Of a stretch of 64,000 bases of DNA, positions 1 to 8,357 are shown in pieces (within the stretch, counting starts at the first letter, position 1; every line of letters starts with the position of its first letter). A program made the translations under genes and the position numbers. Below the pieces are notes generated by a model. The model had not been told where the DNA came from, made no database searches, and saw nothing but the letters and a program-made list of their open reading frames with translations. Source of the stretch: Sulfitobacter sp. JL08 (GTDB lineage: Bacteria > Pseudomonadota > Alphaproteobacteria > Rhodobacterales > Rhodobacteraceae); NCBI RefSeq assembly GCF_003352045.1, contig NZ_CP025815.1, positions 310,001-374,000 of the forward strand, in the 5' to 3' direction.

Positions 1-44
1 CAATTCAGCATGTCCGTCGGCAGGCCGCGGGCCTTATGGGTCAC
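1..44 (-). CDS. possible start of next gene in the binding-protein operon (partial)
   Basis: Downstream of the binding-protein gene on the minus strand, a GTG codon at 44 follows a GGAG-like ribosome site and opens a frame (MTHKARGLPTDMLN) that runs off the left edge. An ABC permease or ATPase gene would be expected here, but 14 residues do not allow a family call. The start is a guess from the ribosome-binding sequence only. Confidence 0.25.
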   Translation of the reverse strand, partial: MTHKARGLPTDMLN

Positions 45-99
45 CTACGGGTATCTCCGGGATGCATCACGCACCCCGGGGTAAGACACGATCAGAGGG

Positions 100-1743
100 T
101 CAGCTGTCCATCCAGACCTGATTGAGGTGAAACTCCTGCGCCTGATGCGCCGTGAGGTTTTTGACCTTGTCCGTGAAATGCCGGGTCTCAAGCCGCCAGT
201 AGGGTTGGACGAGCGTCCCGGACTCCTGCAGGATCCGTTCAACCTTTTCCATCAACGCGGCGCGCTTGGCCGGATCGGCCACAGCCATGGCTGCCGCCAA
301 TGCTGAGTCAAATTCCGGATCGCTATAGGCAGATTCATTCCACGCCTCACCAGACCGATAGGCCAGCGCCAGCACCTGCACGCCAAGCGGGCGCGCGGCC
401 CAATCTGTCGTCGATGCCGGGTATTTGGTCCAGTCATTCCAGAACGTAGAGCCGGGCAGCACCGTGCGTTTCACATTGATCCCTGCGCTGCGCAACTGGT
501 CAGCGATGGCGTCGGTCGTGTCCTTGCGCCAGCCTTCATCAATCGAAATCAGATCAAACTCGTGATCGGTCATGCCTGCCTCGGCCAGAAGCGCTTTGGA
601 TTGTTCAACGTCCCGCTTGAAGGCGGGCAGCGCAAAATACTCCTCGTGCATTGGGCCGACATGATGGTTTTCGGCGACTTTACCCAGGCCATTCACACCC
701 AGTTCCATGACGATGCTGTTATCAACGGCAAGCTGCAGGGCTCGGCGCACCCGCGGATCATCATAAGGGGGGGTGGCGTTATTGAAGCGACACACGACCG
801 TGGCTGCGGTGGCCACATCACTGCGGACCAGACCGATGCCATCCAACAGCTCCACGGCGCCGGCCTGTGTTGTCAGGTTGGCGTCAACCTCGTTCGATTC
901 AAAGGCAGCGGTCGTCGACGCGATGTCCTCGCCGTAGTCAATGAATTCGACCGCATCAAGGAAAGCATCGCCGCCCCAGTAACCGGGGCGCCGCACAACG
1001 CGGGCCTTTGTGCCAATTTCCCAGCTTTCGATCTCATAGGCACCGGTACCAATGTTATACTGTGCCACCATATCGCCATCGGGATCAAAGCTGCGGTGCA
1101 CGATCAGAGACGGATAATCCGTCATCGCGGCAATGAGCGTGATATCTGACGCAGGAAGGTTCAGCTGCACAGTGTGGTCATCCAGGGCCACAATGCTGCC
1201 CTCAATCGCGTTCCTCGTCTCGGCATCTACAAGTGAGCTGAAACGTGCAGCCATGGAGTTGCCCTCGACATCCGCCTCGCACCAGCGTGTGATGTTGAAA
1301 ACCACGTCTTCGGAGGTGAAATCATCACCGTTCGACCATTTAACGCCTTTGCGCAGATTCAATGTGTAAACGGTTGCATCATCGTTGACCTCCCAGCTTT
1401 CCAGCAAGGTGGGGACAAAGGTGCCATCCGATGTCCAGCGCACAAGGTATTCGCAGCTTTGGCTTGAGACATAGGCGTCCCAGTCGAACAGACGCGCATC
1501 TTTCTTCCCCGCGCTGCGAACCGGGCAGGCAATGCGCAATGTGCCACCGGTTTTTGCACCGCTGGTGTCGGCCTTGGCCGGTGCGGCCAGACCGCCAAGC
1601 GCAAAGGCACCGGCAGCAGTTACCCCGACGGACATCATGGAAGCCAGAAACTCCCGGCGCTTCATGCGCCCGCCCTTGAATTCTTTGACAAAGCTCTTTG
1701 TCAGCGGATGCAGCGTGCGCCGCGTGAGCATGTAATCTTTCAT
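100..1743 (-). CDS. ABC transporter substrate-binding protein, family 5 (peptide/opine type)
   Basis: A 547-residue periplasmic solute receptor of the DppA/OppA family (SBP_bac_5). The start at 1743 is chosen because GGGGGAAAG lies just upstream; an earlier in-frame start would add 32 residues of low-complexity sequence. The N-terminus carries a twin-arginine signal (MKRREFLASMM followed by a hydrophobic Ala/Gly stretch), so export in folded form is likely. The core has the family pattern GGTLRIA, then LLESWEVNDDATVYTLNLRKGVKWSNGDDFTSEDV. Its permeases and ATPases are not in the window and probably lie beyond the left edge. It is divergent from a GntR gene, with a shared operator between them. 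The ligand is not readable from sequence; context suggests a quaternary amine or betaine rather than a peptide. Confidence 0.85.
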   Translation of the reverse strand: MKDYMLTRRTLHPLTKSFVKEFKGGRMKRREFLASMMSVGVTAAGAFALGGLAAPAKADTSGAKTGGTLRIACPVRSAGKKDARLFDWDAYVSSQSCEYLVRWTSDGTFVPTLLESWEVNDDATVYTLNLRKGVKWSNGDDFTSEDVVFNITRWCEADVEGNSMAARFSSLVDAETRNAIEGSIVALDDHTVQLNLPASDITLIAAMTDYPSLIVHRSFDPDGDMVAQYNIGTGAYEIESWEIGTKARVVRRPGYWGGDAFLDAVEFIDYGEDIASTTAAFESNEVDANLTTQAGAVELLDGIGLVRSDVATAATVVCRFNNATPPYDDPRVRRALQLAVDNSIVMELGVNGLGKVAENHHVGPMHEEYFALPAFKRDVEQSKALLAEAGMTDHEFDLISIDEGWRKDTTDAIADQLRSAGINVKRTVLPGSTFWNDWTKYPASTTDWAARPLGVQVLALAYRSGEAWNESAYSDPEFDSALAAAMAVADPAKRAALMEKVERILQESGTLVQPYWRLETRHFTDKVKNLTAHQAQEFHLNQVWMDS

Positions 1744-1842
1744 TGTCTTTCCCCCATTTGTTGGTGCCACGCAGGAATGGGCGGCCTCTTTTTCTCGTTT
1801 TTCTGCGGGCGAAGGGCACTGCCGCGCCACATCGTCCACCTA

Positions 1843-1860
1843 AATCTGTGATCTCAGAAT
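1843..1860. promoter_or_regulatory. palindromic operator, site 1
   Basis: AATCTGTGATCTCAGAAT, an imperfect palindrome centred on GATC, in the divergent gap between the binding-protein gene and gntR. Its reverse complement is identical over all 18 bases to site 2 (2678-2695), and it differs by one base from site 3 (8327-8344). It is most likely the binding site of the adjacent GntR/FCD regulator. Confidence 0.75.
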
Positions 1861-1946
1861 GGCGGGTTCCGGTACAAAGTCAAATTGAATTTCCTTCTGC
1901 CCTCTCCCGCAAACCAGAAAAGTCCAGTGCCTTGAGCCGACCGGAA

Positions 1947-2657
1947 ATGTCGCGTATCAATAACCGGATGGTCGAAAAAATCCAAAAATCCGCCAGTGAA
2001 AGCCTCAGCGAACAGGTTTATCAGCACCTGCGCGAGGCGTTGATTTCGGGCGATTTTGTGCCCGAGAGCAAGATTTCTACACGAACGGTTGCTGCCCAGA
2101 ATGGGATAAGTGTGATGCCGGTCCGTGAAGCGCTCAAGCGGTTAAGTGCGGAAGGTGCGCTGGAAGTCGAAGCAAAGCGGGCCTACCGGGTGCCCAAACT
2201 AAATCCAAAAAAAGCAGCAGATCTGTTTGAGGTCCGCGCCATTCTTGAAGCTGCAGGCGCGGCAGCGGCGGCGAAACTGATCTCTCCCGCGGCCCTGTCG
2301 CAACTCGACCTGATGTGCGACGCGGCAGAAGAGGCTTGGCACAACGGGGACGTTGGCGCATTCCTACGGCTCAATGCCCGGTTTCACCGCGCGGTTCACG
2401 CCCAGTCAGGAAACAGCTTTCTGGCCGATACGGTCGATATGATCTTTGTGCGCACCGGGCCTTTGTTGGGCCTTGCCATCGGCAAGATCGTCGACCAGGC
2501 AGATTGGGAAAATGACCATCGCAAACTGGTTCAGGCTCTGCGATCCGGCGACAGTGCCGAGGCAGGCCGCTTGATGGAGCAGGACGCGGCCTGGGGCATG
2601 GGTTTGTTTCGGTCGGTCGACTGGCCAGACAAAAGGGTTCCGGTCAGCGCCGCATAG
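1947..2657 (+). CDS. GntR family regulator, FadR/FCD subfamily
   Basis: A 236-residue transcription factor. It has an N-terminal winged helix (SLSEQVYQHLREALISGDF, then ISVMPVREALKRLSAEGALE) and a C-terminal all-helical FCD ligand domain with the metal-site-type histidines (NARFHRAVH, ENDHRKL). The frame is open back to 1743, but the upstream part is unlike the family, so the ATG at 1947 is preferred; ATG 1968 is also possible. It sits divergent to the binding-protein gene and upstream of the DMGDH-like operon, with copies of one palindrome on both sides of it. It is probably the local, ligand-responsive and autoregulated controller of the cluster. Confidence 0.88.
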   Translation: MSRINNRMVEKIQKSASESLSEQVYQHLREALISGDFVPESKISTRTVAAQNGISVMPVREALKRLSAEGALEVEAKRAYRVPKLNPKKAADLFEVRAILEAAGAAAAAKLISPAALSQLDLMCDAAEEAWHNGDVGAFLRLNARFHRAVHAQSGNSFLADTVDMIFVRTGPLLGLAIGKIVDQADWENDHRKLVQALRSGDSAEAGRLMEQDAAWGMGLFRSVDWPDKRVPVSAA

Positions 2658-2677
2658 AAAATGCTTGCCAGTTCTCG

Positions 2678-2695
2678 ATTCTGAGATCACAGATT
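2678..2695. promoter_or_regulatory. palindromic operator, site 2
   Basis: ATTCTGAGATCACAGATT, 20 bases after the gntR stop and 70 bases before the DMGDH-like start. It is the exact reverse complement of site 1. The position fits control of the three-gene operon that follows. Confidence 0.75.
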
Positions 2696-2765
2696 ATAGT
2701 CAAGCGTTGGGTCACCTGCTGTGCGGGATGATCCCCGCGCGCCTTTTGCAAACCCCGGGGACCAT

Positions 2766-5171
2766 ATGCAATCGACAGCCAGAGTTGTAGTTATCGGCGG
2801 CGGGATCGTGGGCTGTTCGGTGTTGTATCACCTTGCCCGGAACGGGTGGCGCGACGTTGTACTGCTTGAGCGTCAGGAGCTGACATCCGGTTCCAGCTGG
2901 CATGCCGCTGGCGGGCTGTTCACGGTGCTGCGCCCGAATACCTCTGCTGAAATGCACCGCTACACGTTTCAGATGTACCGCGAACTGGAGCAGGAAACCG
3001 GCCAGTCTTGCGGGTTCCACTATACCGGCGGGCTCAACATCTGTCGCACGCAAGACGAAATAGACTCCAACGCAATCCTGCAAAGTGCGTGCCGCAGACT
3101 GGGCATCGAAAGCCACTTCATCACGATGGACGAAGTCCGCGAGAAAGCGCCGGTACTGGACACCTCTCATATGGTCGGCGCGCTTTGGGAAGAGGAAGGC
3201 GGGCATGTGGACCCGGCCTCGGCCACGCAAGCCTTTGCGGCCGCCGCGCGCGCATTAGGGGCTACGATCCACCGCCATACGCCCGTGACGGCAACAACGC
3301 CACGCGCAGATGGCTCTTGGGATGTCGATACCGCGCAAGGGACGATTCACGCCGAATTCATCGTCAATGCTGCCGGACTCTGGGGCCGCGAAGTTGCCCG
3401 TCTTGCGGGGATCGAACTGCCGTTGATGCCGGTCGAACATCATTACATGGTAACTGAGACGATCCCAGAGATTGAGCAGCTTGGTTTTGAGCTGCCGCAG
3501 ATCAACGACAATGAAACCGGTTGCTATGCCCGCCAGGAAGGCATGGGCCTGCTTCTGGGGGCTTACGAAAGCACCTGTGTCCATTGGGCCAAGGAGGGCA
3601 CGCCTGCTGATTTTGGCCATGAACTTTTGCCTGATGATCTGTCGCGGATGGACTGGAACCTTGAGAAGTCGATTGAGATCATGCCTTGTCTGGCGGACGC
3701 CGGTGTCAAACGGGTGATCAACGGACCAATGATCTTTTCGCCTGACCTTGCGCCCCTGATCGGCCCGCATCCCAATCTGGAGAACTATTTTTGCGCCAAT
3801 GGGGTGATGGCGGGCTTCAATCAGGGTGCTGGTATCGGCCGCGCGCTGGCCGAATGGATCATACAGGGCGAGCCGGAGATCGACGTTTTTCACTGGGATA
3901 TCGCGCGGTTCGGCGACTGGGCAGACCGAGGCTATACCGAGGCCCGCACCCGCTATTTCTACGAAAACCGCTCCGAGAAAACCTTTCCCTATCAGGAATT
4001 CGATGTTGGCCGCTCGATCAACAAACCCGCCATACATGACCGTCTGGTCGGCGCGGGCGGGGTATTCGGAGCCTCCTTTGGCACCGAACACCCGAATTGG
4101 TTTGCGGCCACGCCCGGGGTTTCCGACAGTCTTACCTATCGCCAGCCAAACTGGTGGGGCCCGGTTGCAGACGAAGGCAAGCGCATTCGCAATGAGTTGG
4201 GGCTGATGGAATTCTCGGCCATGGCGAAGTTCGAGGTGACAGGCCCAGGCGCGGTGGCCTGGCTGGAACAGGTCATGGCCGGACGCATTCCCGGCCTTGG
4301 ACGCATGGCGCTGTCACCGATGCTGTCGGACAAGGGGCGCGTGATCGGGGATTTCTCGCTCGCCCGTTTGGAACAGAACCGCTTCATGGTGCTGGGCGCG
4401 GATTACATGCAACTGGCGTTCATGCGGCATTTCTCAAGGTTTCTGCCAATGGAGGGCGTCGCCCTGCGCAACCTGTCTGCGAATCAGGCTGGCTTGCATA
4501 TCTGCGGGCCGAACGCGCAACGTCTTATCATCCGGTTGGCCGCGCAAGAGATGGACACGGACCATTTCAGCTTTATGTCAGCGGCCCAAATGACCATTGG
4601 CGGGATACCGGATGTCACGGTCTTGCGCGTTTCTTTCACGGGCGAATGTGGTTATGAGATGTATGTACCGCGCGACCGGCAGCTGGCGCTGTTCGATCTG
4701 CTGCGCGGTGAAGGTGCGGATCTGGGACTGGGCCTTGTTGGCACGCGATCGCTGATGCAGACACGGCTGGAAAAGAGTTTCCCCGCATGGGGGCTTGAGC
4801 TGTCGCCTGACTATTTCGCCCATGAATGCGATATGATGCGGCATATGCGCGGTGATGCCACATTCAACGGAGCCGCTGCGGTTGCCGCATACGGCCCCGC
4901 ACGCGAACGCCCGGCGACCTTTACGGTCGAGGCCGGAACAGATGCGGTCTGGGGCGACGAAGCGATCTTTCTGGATGGCGAACCGGTCGGCTATGTCTCC
5001 TCCGGCGGGTGGGGACCTGCGGTTGAGGCCCATATCGCGCTTGGCTATGTCCAGCCGGATGCCTACCGCGAGAACGGAAATTATGCGATAGAACTTTTGG
5101 GACAGTTGCGCCCCGCGACGTTGCACGTCCAACCGCTCTACGATCCTGAGGGGCGCAGGATGCGGGCATGA
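2766..5171 (+). CDS. FAD-dependent dimethylglycine/sarcosine dehydrogenase-like protein with GcvT domain
   Basis: An 801-residue two-part enzyme. The N-terminal half is a DAO-type FAD oxidoreductase with the dinucleotide motif IGGGIVGCSVLYHLARNG and the motif SSWHAAGG, whose His46 matches the covalent FAD attachment site of dimethylglycine and sarcosine dehydrogenases. The C-terminal half is a GcvT-like tetrahydrofolate domain (FEVTGPGAVAWLEQVMAG to FTGECGYEMYVP). The family oxidatively removes an N-methyl group and can pass it to folate as methylene-THF. The start at 2766 follows CCGGGG; the preceding 15 codons look untranslated. It is first in an operon with the MttB-like and lyase-like genes. 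The exact N-methylated substrate is unknown. Confidence 0.88.
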   Translation: MQSTARVVVIGGGIVGCSVLYHLARNGWRDVVLLERQELTSGSSWHAAGGLFTVLRPNTSAEMHRYTFQMYRELEQETGQSCGFHYTGGLNICRTQDEIDSNAILQSACRRLGIESHFITMDEVREKAPVLDTSHMVGALWEEEGGHVDPASATQAFAAAARALGATIHRHTPVTATTPRADGSWDVDTAQGTIHAEFIVNAAGLWGREVARLAGIELPLMPVEHHYMVTETIPEIEQLGFELPQINDNETGCYARQEGMGLLLGAYESTCVHWAKEGTPADFGHELLPDDLSRMDWNLEKSIEIMPCLADAGVKRVINGPMIFSPDLAPLIGPHPNLENYFCANGVMAGFNQGAGIGRALAEWIIQGEPEIDVFHWDIARFGDWADRGYTEARTRYFYENRSEKTFPYQEFDVGRSINKPAIHDRLVGAGGVFGASFGTEHPNWFAATPGVSDSLTYRQPNWWGPVADEGKRIRNELGLMEFSAMAKFEVTGPGAVAWLEQVMAGRIPGLGRMALSPMLSDKGRVIGDFSLARLEQNRFMVLGADYMQLAFMRHFSRFLPMEGVALRNLSANQAGLHICGPNAQRLIIRLAAQEMDTDHFSFMSAAQMTIGGIPDVTVLRVSFTGECGYEMYVPRDRQLALFDLLRGEGADLGLGLVGTRSLMQTRLEKSFPAWGLELSPDYFAHECDMMRHMRGDATFNGAAAVAAYGPARERPATFTVEAGTDAVWGDEAIFLDGEPVGYVSSGGWGPAVEAHIALGYVQPDAYRENGNYAIELLGQLRPATLHVQPLYDPEGRRMRA

Positions 5172-5285
5172 TCAAAGGAACAGACACGATGCGGACAAAA
5201 GTTGCGCCAATTGTGCGGGCCGAAACCTGGGCGGGGGTTGCGGACCGCATCTGCCCCATGCCCCCAAAATCTCCGGAGAAACCCC

Positions 5286-6803
5286 ATGTCTCGCACGAAC
5301 CGCAAGCCTCGACGCCCGCAAAGCACCCGATTTGAACAGCCCCCCTTCGCCGAAGTCCGCAGCCCCCTACGGCCTGTCGACTTCGTGTCGGAAGACCAGA
5401 TCGAGACGATCCACCACGCCAGTCTAAAGGTGCTCGCCGACATCGGCCTCAGGGTCAACAGCGCCGTTGCACTGGACCTCTACGCAGCAGCGGGCGCTGA
5501 TGTGGACCATGACCGCGAGTTGGTCCGGTTTGATCCGGCACTGGTCGAGGAAATGCTGACCGACATTCCGTCGGAATTCACCATCCACGCCCGCGACCCG
5601 GCAAAGACCCTGAAAGTGGGGGGTAACCGACTGACATTTGCGACTGTGTCCGGGCCTTCATTTGTCTCGGACATCGACCGCGGACGGCGGGCCGGAACGG
5701 TCGAGGACATGCGGGATTTCGTGAAAATCTCCGCCGCCCTCAATATCTTTCACCACGATGGCGGCAGTGGTTGCGAGCCGCTGGAACTGCCGCCTGAGTC
5801 TCGACATCTGGACATGATGCTGGCGCAGACAACGCTGTCGGACAAGGGCTGGCATCCGTGCTGGCTGAACTCGGCTGCGCGCGCGCGCGACTGTATCGAG
5901 ATGGCCAAAATCGCCTTGCAAACCGACGACGACGGCCTGCGTGCACGGCCCGGTATTATCGGCGGGATCAATACCAATTCACCGCTGTTTCTGGACGATA
6001 GTCAGGCCGAAGGTTTGATCGAATTCGCGCGCGCGGGACAGCCCATACATGTGACGCCCTTCACGCTGGCGGGTGCCATGAGCCCGGTCACCATCGGCGG
6101 CTCACTGGTCCAGCAGAACGCCGAAGCGCTGGCAGGGATTGTGCTGGGTCAGGCGGCGGCGCGCGGATCACCGATTTTCTACGGTCACTTTACCTCGAAC
6201 GTCGACATGCGCACCGGCTCCCCGGCTTTCGGCACCCCGGAATACGCCAAATCGGTGATCGTTTCAGGCCAGCTGGCGCGGCGCTACGGTCTGCCGCTGC
6301 GGTCCTCCAACACCACGGCCTCGGCCTGTGTTGACCTGCAGGCGGCCTATGAAAGCGACATGTCGGTCAGCGCCTGCGTGCAAGCCCATGTCAACGTGAT
6401 GCTGCATGGCGGTGGCTGGCTTGAAGGCGGTCTGACCTGTTCGTTTGAAAAGCTGATCCTTGACGCCGAGATCCTGCAGATGCAGGCGGCCTATCTGCAA
6501 CCGCTGGATCTCGGCGAAGACGCGCTGGGGCTGGAGGCGATGGCCGAGGCAGGCCCCGGCGGCCATTTCTTTGGCACCGCCCACACGCTGGCGCGCTATG
6601 AGACCGCCTTTTACAAACCGATCCTGTCTGACTGGCGCAACTTCGAAACCTGGGAAGAGGACGGCGCGAAGACAGCCACCCAGCGCGCCAATACCATCTG
6701 GAAGCAACTGCTGCGCGAGTACGAAAAGCCGCCCATTGATCCCGCCGTCGAGGAAGAGCTGGAAGCCTATGTCGCCAAGCGCAAGGAGCAGATCGAAACA
6801 TGA
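5286..6803 (+). CDS. MttB superfamily methyltransferase (non-pyrrolysine type)
   Basis: A 505-residue member of the trimethylamine methyltransferase (MttB/COG5598) superfamily. Characteristic stretches are ETIHHASLKVLADIGLRV near the N-terminus, PIHVTPFTLAGAMSPVTIGG in the middle and GHFFGTAHTLARYETAF near the C-terminus. There is no in-frame TAG, so no pyrrolysine is encoded, as in the glycine-betaine-type MtgB branch. The ATG at 5286 follows CCGGAGAA. Such enzymes demethylate quaternary amines onto a corrinoid protein, but no MttC-like corrinoid protein gene is seen in this window. The gene overlaps the next one by 4 bases, so the two are translationally coupled. Confidence 0.87.
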   Translation: MSRTNRKPRRPQSTRFEQPPFAEVRSPLRPVDFVSEDQIETIHHASLKVLADIGLRVNSAVALDLYAAAGADVDHDRELVRFDPALVEEMLTDIPSEFTIHARDPAKTLKVGGNRLTFATVSGPSFVSDIDRGRRAGTVEDMRDFVKISAALNIFHHDGGSGCEPLELPPESRHLDMMLAQTTLSDKGWHPCWLNSAARARDCIEMAKIALQTDDDGLRARPGIIGGINTNSPLFLDDSQAEGLIEFARAGQPIHVTPFTLAGAMSPVTIGGSLVQQNAEALAGIVLGQAAARGSPIFYGHFTSNVDMRTGSPAFGTPEYAKSVIVSGQLARRYGLPLRSSNTTASACVDLQAAYESDMSVSACVQAHVNVMLHGGGWLEGGLTCSFEKLILDAEILQMQAAYLQPLDLGEDALGLEAMAEAGPGGHFFGTAHTLARYETAFYKPILSDWRNFETWEEDGAKTATQRANTIWKQLLREYEKPPIDPAVEEELEAYVAKRKEQIET

Positions 6804-8296
6804 CCACGCCCGCTGCATTTCTGTTTGATGGCGACACCCTGTCGCTGGAAAAACTGGTGCAGCTTTCATCCGGCAAGATCGCCTGCGACCTTTCACGCGC
6901 GGCATGGGACAATGTGGCAGAGGGCCGCCGGATCGTGATGCGCGCTGTCGCGGACGGGTCAGCCTATTACGGCGTAAACACCGGGGTTGGCTCGCAAAAG
7001 GACATCGGCGTACAGGCCGCGGATTTTGCATCCTTCAACGATCACATCATTGTCGCAGAGGCCACTGATATGCCTGGCGCAGCTTTCGCGCCCACGGTGG
7101 TGCGCGGGGCGCTGGCGGTGATGCTCAACAATGCGGCCACAGGCAGGCTGGGCCTGCGCCCCGACCTTGTGCGCCGGATGCTGCGGTTGTTTCACTGCGC
7201 GGACATGCCCGAGGTGCGATCCGGCACATCCAGCGGCATGGCTGACCTAGGCCCGCTGGCGCAACTGGCGCTGCCGCTTGTCGGGCGCAGCCTTGACGGT
7301 GGCGCGCCGCTGATCGAAGGCCCCTACGATCTGGCCGAGAAGGAAGCCGTTTCACTGATCAACTGCAATGCTTTTGTCTTGTCGCATGGGGCCCATGTCA
7401 TGGCCGAGGCGGCACGGCTGGCCATTGCTTTTGATCTTGCGGCGGCCCTGTCACTGGAAGCGTTTCGCGGCAATCTGAGCTACTACCGGGCCGAGATGCG
7501 GCCGGGTTATCGCAACCCCCACCAACTCGCCTCCTGCCGTCAGATCAACCACGCCCTGCGGGGTGCCCGGCTCTGGCAGGACGGAGAGGCAAGGTTTTTG
7601 CAGGATCCGCTGTCGTTCCGGTTTGCCACGCGAGTGGGTGGCACGGTCAAGTTGGCGTTGGCACAGGCAACGGCGATCTACCAGGATGACCTGAACTGCG
7701 TCTGCGACAATCCGGTCGTGTCACTTGAAACCGGATCGTTGGTGACAGGGATCAACATGGACAGCACGCCGCTGACATACGCGACGGACGGCTTGCGACA
7801 AGCCATCGCCATGGCGGCGGCCGTCAGCACCGAGCGGTCCCTGAAGGTTCAGCATGCCGGGTTTTCCGGATTGCCGCTTGGTCTTGCCCAGCCCTGCCGT
7901 GCGGATGGTGGGGTACAGAACCTGATCATCAGCTATCTGGGTGTGGCCCGGCAGGCAGAATTGCGCGGCCTGGCCGCGCCCGTGCTGCTGGACTGTGCCC
8001 ATGCGCTGGCTGATGGCATTGAAGACGTCTCCGGCCTCGGCCCGCTGTCGGTTGCGCGAACCGAGCAGGTCATCGCCTTCGCCTGGCAGATCGTGTCCGT
8101 GGAGATGATCATCGCAAGCTGGGCTCTGGCTCTGCGCGGACTGGAAACCTCTGAAATGGGACAAACCACCGGAGCGATCTACACGAAACTGCGCCCCTTC
8201 CTGCCCATCGGGACGGAAGGACGCAATGTCTTCGATATGTCCGGTCCGATTGATTGTGTTTCGGCACCGGAATTTGTCCAGCCCTACCAAATTTGA
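6800..8296 (+). CDS. histidine ammonia-lyase family protein with altered active site
   Basis: A 498-residue protein of the aromatic amino acid lyase (HAL/PAL) superfamily. It keeps the family frame: YYGVNTGVG (residues 56-64), NxxN-like LINCN with Asn188, and CDNPVVSLETGSLVTGINM (302-320). The usual A-S-G tripeptide that forms the MIO group is not in place. The region reads SGTSSGMADLGPLAQLAL (141-158), so either the triad before the conserved DL is Gly-Met-Ala or SSG is displaced by two residues. HAL Tyr280 aligns with Leu271 (QDPL), and the HAL Glu414 position with Thr421. Normal histidase activity is therefore unlikely. It may be a lyase for a betaine whose trimethylamine group leaves without MIO help, as reported for ergothionase; that is inference. 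It ends the operon. Confidence 0.8.
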   Translation: MTTPAAFLFDGDTLSLEKLVQLSSGKIACDLSRAAWDNVAEGRRIVMRAVADGSAYYGVNTGVGSQKDIGVQAADFASFNDHIIVAEATDMPGAAFAPTVVRGALAVMLNNAATGRLGLRPDLVRRMLRLFHCADMPEVRSGTSSGMADLGPLAQLALPLVGRSLDGGAPLIEGPYDLAEKEAVSLINCNAFVLSHGAHVMAEAARLAIAFDLAAALSLEAFRGNLSYYRAEMRPGYRNPHQLASCRQINHALRGARLWQDGEARFLQDPLSFRFATRVGGTVKLALAQATAIYQDDLNCVCDNPVVSLETGSLVTGINMDSTPLTYATDGLRQAIAMAAAVSTERSLKVQHAGFSGLPLGLAQPCRADGGVQNLIISYLGVARQAELRGLAAPVLLDCAHALADGIEDVSGLGPLSVARTEQVIAFAWQIVSVEMIIASWALALRGLETSEMGQTTGAIYTKLRPFLPIGTEGRNVFDMSGPIDCVSAPEFVQPYQI

Positions 8297-8326
8297 CTCG
8301 CATGTGCATGTGGATTGCGGCACACT

Positions 8327-8344
8327 AATCTGAGATCACAGATT
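8327..8344. promoter_or_regulatory. palindromic operator, site 3
   Basis: AATCTGAGATCACAGATT, a near-perfect palindrome 13 bases before the Rieske start codon and 30 bases after the lyase stop. It is the most symmetric of the three sites. Its nearness to the start suggests it overlaps the promoter or transcription start. Confidence 0.75.
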
Positions 8345-8357
8345 CAAGGTGCTGGCC

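Noticed and set aside
562-1149. 195-codon open frame opposite the binding-protein gene
   Set aside because: It lies entirely in the antisense of a clear SBP_bac_5 gene, has no domain pattern and reflects GC-rich codon bias.
1743-1946. N-terminal extension of the GntR frame upstream of ATG 1947
   Set aside because: The 68 extra residues span the operator and the divergent promoter gap and are unlike GntR proteins.
3255-4091. 278-codon frame opposite the DMGDH-like gene
   Set aside because: Antisense shadow of a well-supported gene, with no recognisable motif or ribosome site.
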